From contig JAHEGI010000001.1 of NCBI GenBank assembly GCA_024639785.1, positions 108,723 to 165,618 on the forward strand: 56,896 nucleotides of DNA, given 5' to 3'. Each line of letters begins with the position of its first letter. The first letter of the stretch is position 1. This document shows, in pieces, positions 54,098 through 56,896 of this stretch. The notes under the pieces are model-generated. The model was not told the origin of the DNA. It worked only from the letters and a program-made list of their open reading frames with translations, and did no database searches. This DNA is from Cryomorphaceae bacterium (GTDB lineage Bacteria; Bacteroidota; Bacteroidia; Flavobacteriales; Schleiferiaceae). The position numbers and the translations under genes were made by a program.

Positions 54098-54886
54098 ATG
54101 GAACTAAATTTGGTCGGAAAGCGTGCCTTAGTTGCAGGCTCTACTCAGGGGATTGGGAAGGCGGTTGCCAAAGTGCTCGCAGCAAAAGGTGCCCATGTGG
54201 TCCTTTTGGCACGGAATCGTGAAAAATTAGAGAACACGCTCAAAGAACTCGATCGCCGTCACGGCCAAGGGCACTCCTTCCTTGTGGCCGATTACAATGA
54301 GCCGGACACGGTCGAATCCGCTCTCGAGGAGTTTTTAGAAGAAGGACACCCCATTCACATTTTGGTCAACAATACGGGTGGCCCTGCTGCAGGTCCCATT
54401 GTGGATGCGACGCCCGAAGCGTTTTATTCAGCTTTTACCAATCATTTGATCAACAACCATCGTCTGGTTCAATTGCTTGTTCCGGGTATGCGCGATGAAG
54501 GCTATGGTCGGATTGTAAATATCATTTCGACCAGTGTGAAGGCTCCCCTGCATGGGCTGGGAGTGAGCAATACCATTCGGGCTGCGGTCGCAAACTGGTC
54601 CAAGACACTGGCTAACGAGTTGGCCTCTCAGGCCATTACGGTCAACAACGTTTTGCCGGGCGCCACGCTGACAGAGCGCCTGGGTAATATCATCGATGGC
54701 CGTGCCGTCAAAACGGGTCAAAGCCAAGAAGATGTCAAGCAAGCCATGTTAGATGAGATCCCCATGGGCCGATTTGCCGAACCCTCGGAAATTGCGGAAG
54801 CCGTGGCCTTTCTCGCTTCCCCTGCTGCGAGCTATATCACGGGCGTGAATATTCCCGTCGACGGTGGCCGAACCCCCAACTTATAA
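54098..54886 (+). CDS. SDR-family NAD(P)-dependent oxidoreductase
   Basis: 262-residue SDR. The cofactor motif is AGSTQGIGKAVAKVLAAKG, NNTGG replaces the common NNAG, and the active-site serine region is IISTSVKAPLHGLGVSN. The usual catalytic Tyr of YxxxK is not evident: the stretch reads LGVSNTIRAAVANWSK, so Tyr seems replaced by Asn. C-terminal motifs AVAFLASPAASYITGVNIPVDGG are normal. Related Tyr-less SDRs occur next to kynurenine-pathway genes in flavobacteria. The ALDH gene begins 2 bases after its stop, so the two are one unit. The start at 54098 is chosen over the open frame to 53999. Confidence 0.87.
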   Translation: MELNLVGKRALVAGSTQGIGKAVAKVLAAKGAHVVLLARNREKLENTLKELDRRHGQGHSFLVADYNEPDTVESALEEFLEEGHPIHILVNNTGGPAAGPIVDATPEAFYSAFTNHLINNHRLVQLLVPGMRDEGYGRIVNIISTSVKAPLHGLGVSNTIRAAVANWSKTLANELASQAITVNNVLPGATLTERLGNIIDGRAVKTGQSQEDVKQAMLDEIPMGRFAEPSEIAEAVAFLASPAASYITGVNIPVDGGRTPNL

Positions 54887-54888
54887 GT

Positions 54889-56331
54889 ATGCGTCTCCAG
54901 AATTATATCGATGGACAGTTTGCCGCACCCGTCAACGGCGCCTACCTCCCCAATGTAGCCCCTGCGACGGGCGAAGTCTATGGGGAGATTCCAGATAGCG
55001 GGGCTGAAGACGTAGAGCGTGCCATCGCTGCCGCCAAAAACGCTTTCCCCATGTGGTCCGGCTTAACTGCCGCCGAGCGCAGTGCCCACATGCTCCGCGT
55101 CTCGCAGCGCATCGAAGAGCGCATGGACGAGCTGGCGGCCGCAGAGTCCAAGGACAATGGCAAGCCCGTGAAGTTGGCGACGCGGGTAGACATTCCCCGG
55201 GCGCGAGACAATTTTGCGTTCTACGCTACGGCGATTTTGCACGACGCCTCGGAGAGCCACGACATGGGCGCGCAAGGCTTCAACTATACGCTGCGCCGCC
55301 CCATCGGGGTGGTGGCCTGCATCAGTCCGTGGAACCTGCCGCTTTATCTGTTTACGTGGAAGATTGCCCCGGCGCTCGCCGCGGGCAATACGGTCGTGGC
55401 GAAGCCTTCGGAGGTAACGCCTGCCACGGCGTATTTGCTAAGTGAAATCTTGAACGAAGTGGGCTTTCCAGCGGGCGTGCTCAACATTGTGCACGGCACG
55501 GGTCCCAACGTAGGCGAACCTCTGGTTAGCCATCCTGAGGTGCCCGTCATATCCTTTACCGGTGGCACGGCCACGGGTGCGCGCATTTCAAGTGTCGCGG
55601 CGCCTATGTTTAAAAAGTTGAGCCTGGAATTGGGCGGCAAGAACCCGAATGTCATCTTCGCGGATTGCAACTTTGACAAAATGCTGCGCACCACGTTGCA
55701 GTCCTCCTTTGCCAATCAGGGCCAAATTTGCCTTTGCGGGAGTCGAATCCTTGTCGAACGCCCGATCTACGACCGCTTTGTAGCCGCCTTTGTCGAAAAG
55801 GTGAAGGCCCTCAAAGTAGGCCAACCGGAAGATCCCACCACTCAGGTGGGTGCCGTCGTTTCCAAAGACCACCAAACAAAAATTCTCCACTACATCCAGC
55901 TTGCCCAAGAAGAAGGGGGTACGGTAGAATGTGGCGGCCAAGCGCTGTATCCAGAAGGTGTAGAAGGGGGATTCTACGTGGCCCCCACGGTCATCACCGG
56001 CTTGAATATGGGCTGCCGCACCAACCAGGAGGAAATCTTTGGACCGGTGGTTACCATTCAAGCTTTTGAGAGCGAAGAGGAAGCCTTGGCGCTGGCCAAT
56101 GCCACCAAGTACGGATTGGCGGCCACCGTTTGGACCGAAAATCTCAAGCGCGCGCATCGCGTTGCCGCGCACATTCACAGCGGCATTGTGTGGGTCAACA
56201 ATTGGCTCGTGCGCGACTTGCGTACCCCCTTTGGAGGTGTAAAGGCCTCCGGTATTGGCCGTGAGGGGGGATTTGAAGCGTTGCGATTCTTTACAGAACC
56301 CAAGAATATTTACATCGATTTAGGGGATTAA
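54889..56331 (+). CDS. aldehyde dehydrogenase, 2-amino/hydroxymuconic semialdehyde dehydrogenase-like
   Basis: 480-residue NAD-dependent aldehyde dehydrogenase. Motifs are SPWNLPLYLFTWKIAPALAAGNTVVAKPSE, FTGGTATG, the general base Glu in LELGGKNPN, and the nucleophile C281 in NQGQICLCGS. The end NNWLVRDLRTPFGGVKASGIGREGG resembles 2-hydroxy- and 2-aminomuconic semialdehyde dehydrogenases of aromatic-ring (meta-cleavage/kynurenine) degradation. The exact aldehyde is inferred, as no other ring-cleavage gene is in this window. It is paired with the SDR at 54098 with only 2 bases between. The gene is G+C-rich relative to neighbours. Confidence 0.88.
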   Translation: MRLQNYIDGQFAAPVNGAYLPNVAPATGEVYGEIPDSGAEDVERAIAAAKNAFPMWSGLTAAERSAHMLRVSQRIEERMDELAAAESKDNGKPVKLATRVDIPRARDNFAFYATAILHDASESHDMGAQGFNYTLRRPIGVVACISPWNLPLYLFTWKIAPALAAGNTVVAKPSEVTPATAYLLSEILNEVGFPAGVLNIVHGTGPNVGEPLVSHPEVPVISFTGGTATGARISSVAAPMFKKLSLELGGKNPNVIFADCNFDKMLRTTLQSSFANQGQICLCGSRILVERPIYDRFVAAFVEKVKALKVGQPEDPTTQVGAVVSKDHQTKILHYIQLAQEEGGTVECGGQALYPEGVEGGFYVAPTVITGLNMGCRTNQEEIFGPVVTIQAFESEEEALALANATKYGLAATVWTENLKRAHRVAAHIHSGIVWVNNWLVRDLRTPFGGVKASGIGREGGFEALRFFTEPKNIYIDLGD

Positions 56332-56374
56332 ATCCGCCAGCAATGGAGGAAGCGTGTGAGCAGAACCTGACACG

Positions 56375-56403
56375 TATAAAAAAACCCCGCCGAAGCGGGG
56401 TTT
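56375..56403 (-). terminator. terminator for the T9SS gene at the right edge
   Basis: AAACCCCGC (56382-56390) and GCGGGGTTT (56395-56403) pair around CGAA. The minus strand follows with seven T. It lies 113 bases after the stop of the gene at 56516 and 50 bases after the ALDH stop. Confidence 0.85.
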
Positions 56404-56515
56404 CCAGAGAGCGTTCAATGAAACGAACAAGTCGCTAACACAAAATCACCTAAACGCAGAAGCTCTCAGAAAGGGTATTTCCAAAAGCGTGCCAAACTTT
56501 TGCTCTTTACAAAAA

Positions 56516-56896
56516 TTAATGGAGCACTTGGAAGCGGACCTGGGCATTTTTGCCCGTTTCTAGATGAATAGAAGCGATGTAAATACCATTAGACCAGTTG
56601 CTTACATTCATCAAACGGCCATCGGCATCCTCAGCGCTCCAGGGGCTATCCAACACCACGCGACCGAATGCATCGACCACGGTTAAGCGACCGGCAGCGC
56701 GTGCGTCTGGCGCGGAGAAACGCAGTACACTTTGAGCAGGGTTGGGGCTAGCGGTGAGGCCAATCAGCGCAGTGGATTCGTCCAGGCTCACGTGGCTCTT
56801 TTTAAACTCCAAGGAAGTTGTAACCAGGGCGTCACCGGAATTCTGGTTGTTACCATTGGCAAAAAGGCCGGCGGCATACACGGTTACGCTGTCGGA
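56516..56896 (-). CDS. T9SS-sorted protein, C-terminal part only (5' end outside window)
   Basis: The visible 126 residues begin SDSVTVYAAGLFANGNNQNSGD at the right edge and end with QVRFQVLH. The section TASPNPAQSVLRFSAPDARAAGRLTVVDAFGRVVLDSPW..NVSNWSNGIYIASIHLETGKNAQVRF is a type A T9SS sorting domain, so the protein is secreted or surface-anchored. The functional domains lie outside the window. The start codon is not visible. Confidence 0.82.
   Translation of the reverse strand, partial: SDSVTVYAAGLFANGNNQNSGDALVTTSLEFKKSHVSLDESTALIGLTASPNPAQSVLRFSAPDARAAGRLTVVDAFGRVVLDSPWSAEDADGRLMNVSNWSNGIYIASIHLETGKNAQVRFQVLH

Overview
The window looks like a contiguous piece of a Bacteroidota chromosome, most likely order Flavobacteriales. 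The support is mutually consistent: three proteins carry type IX secretion (T9SS, PNP-type) C-terminal sorting domains; there is a large TonB-dependent/outer-membrane barrel protein with a carboxypeptidase-regulatory-like N-terminus; succinate dehydrogenase is in the Bacteroidota sdhC-sdhA-sdhB order; the short Flavobacteria-type arginine decarboxylase is present; a purD-DUF6341-DUF6427 neighbourhood is present; and the Bacteroidota -7 promoter element TAnnTTTG recurs a few bases upstream of many start codons. Base composition is close to balanced, higher in G+C than in most Flavobacteriaceae, which suggests a Schleiferiaceae/Cryomorphaceae-like lineage (inference only). No phage, insertion sequence, integrase, CRISPR array or rRNA was seen. 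Most of the window is housekeeping DNA.

Layout. 1-7,200: M28 peptidase with PDZ domain (cut by the left edge), divergent TolB-like propeller protein, cation/proton antiporter, TypA/BipA GTPase, SulP transporter. 7,500-10,280: a polyamine-related unit of arginine decarboxylase, a deoxyhypusine-synthase-family protein and a small acidic protein. 10,274-17,000: DprA, an SDR, a TonB receptor, tRNA-Ala(GGC), a frameshifted T9SS gene and a sodium/solute symporter. 17,070-21,760: purD, DUF6341, DUF6427, thioesterase, HU-like/SPOR protein, MsrA. 21,761-29,400: outer-membrane barrel receptor, aspartate-semialdehyde dehydrogenase, lamin-tail secreted protein, agmatinase, PurQ. 29,487-34,004: a 1505-residue T9SS cargo protein. 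34,141-43,312: ClC transporter and aspS (overlapping), tadA, a metallo-beta-lactamase-fold hydrolase, M1 peptidase, RNase R. 43,432-49,110: a barrel-like protein, a repeat-rich intergenic element, gdhA, thiL, and two paralogous lipoproteins. 48,361-51,810: succinate dehydrogenase. 51,900-56,331: pepP, methyltransferase, SDR, aldehyde dehydrogenase. The right edge cuts another T9SS cargo gene.

How the genes connect. Arginine decarboxylase (7,511) and agmatinase (27,591) would convert arginine to agmatine and then putrescine. The DHS-family protein, directly downstream of the decarboxylase, keeps the catalytic lysine but lacks the usual His-His segment, so its substrate is open; this three-gene unit is the best candidate for less-described biology. 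purD and purQ are steps of purine synthesis. gdhA and asd serve nitrogen and amino-acid metabolism. The sdh operon feeds the respiratory chain, with a lipoprotein gene attached only 17 bases downstream. Other points worth a second look are a structured intergenic element at 44.5-44.7 kb that shares a motif with a hairpin at 3.7 kb, several predicted near-leaderless transcripts, and a one-base frameshift in a T9SS gene.
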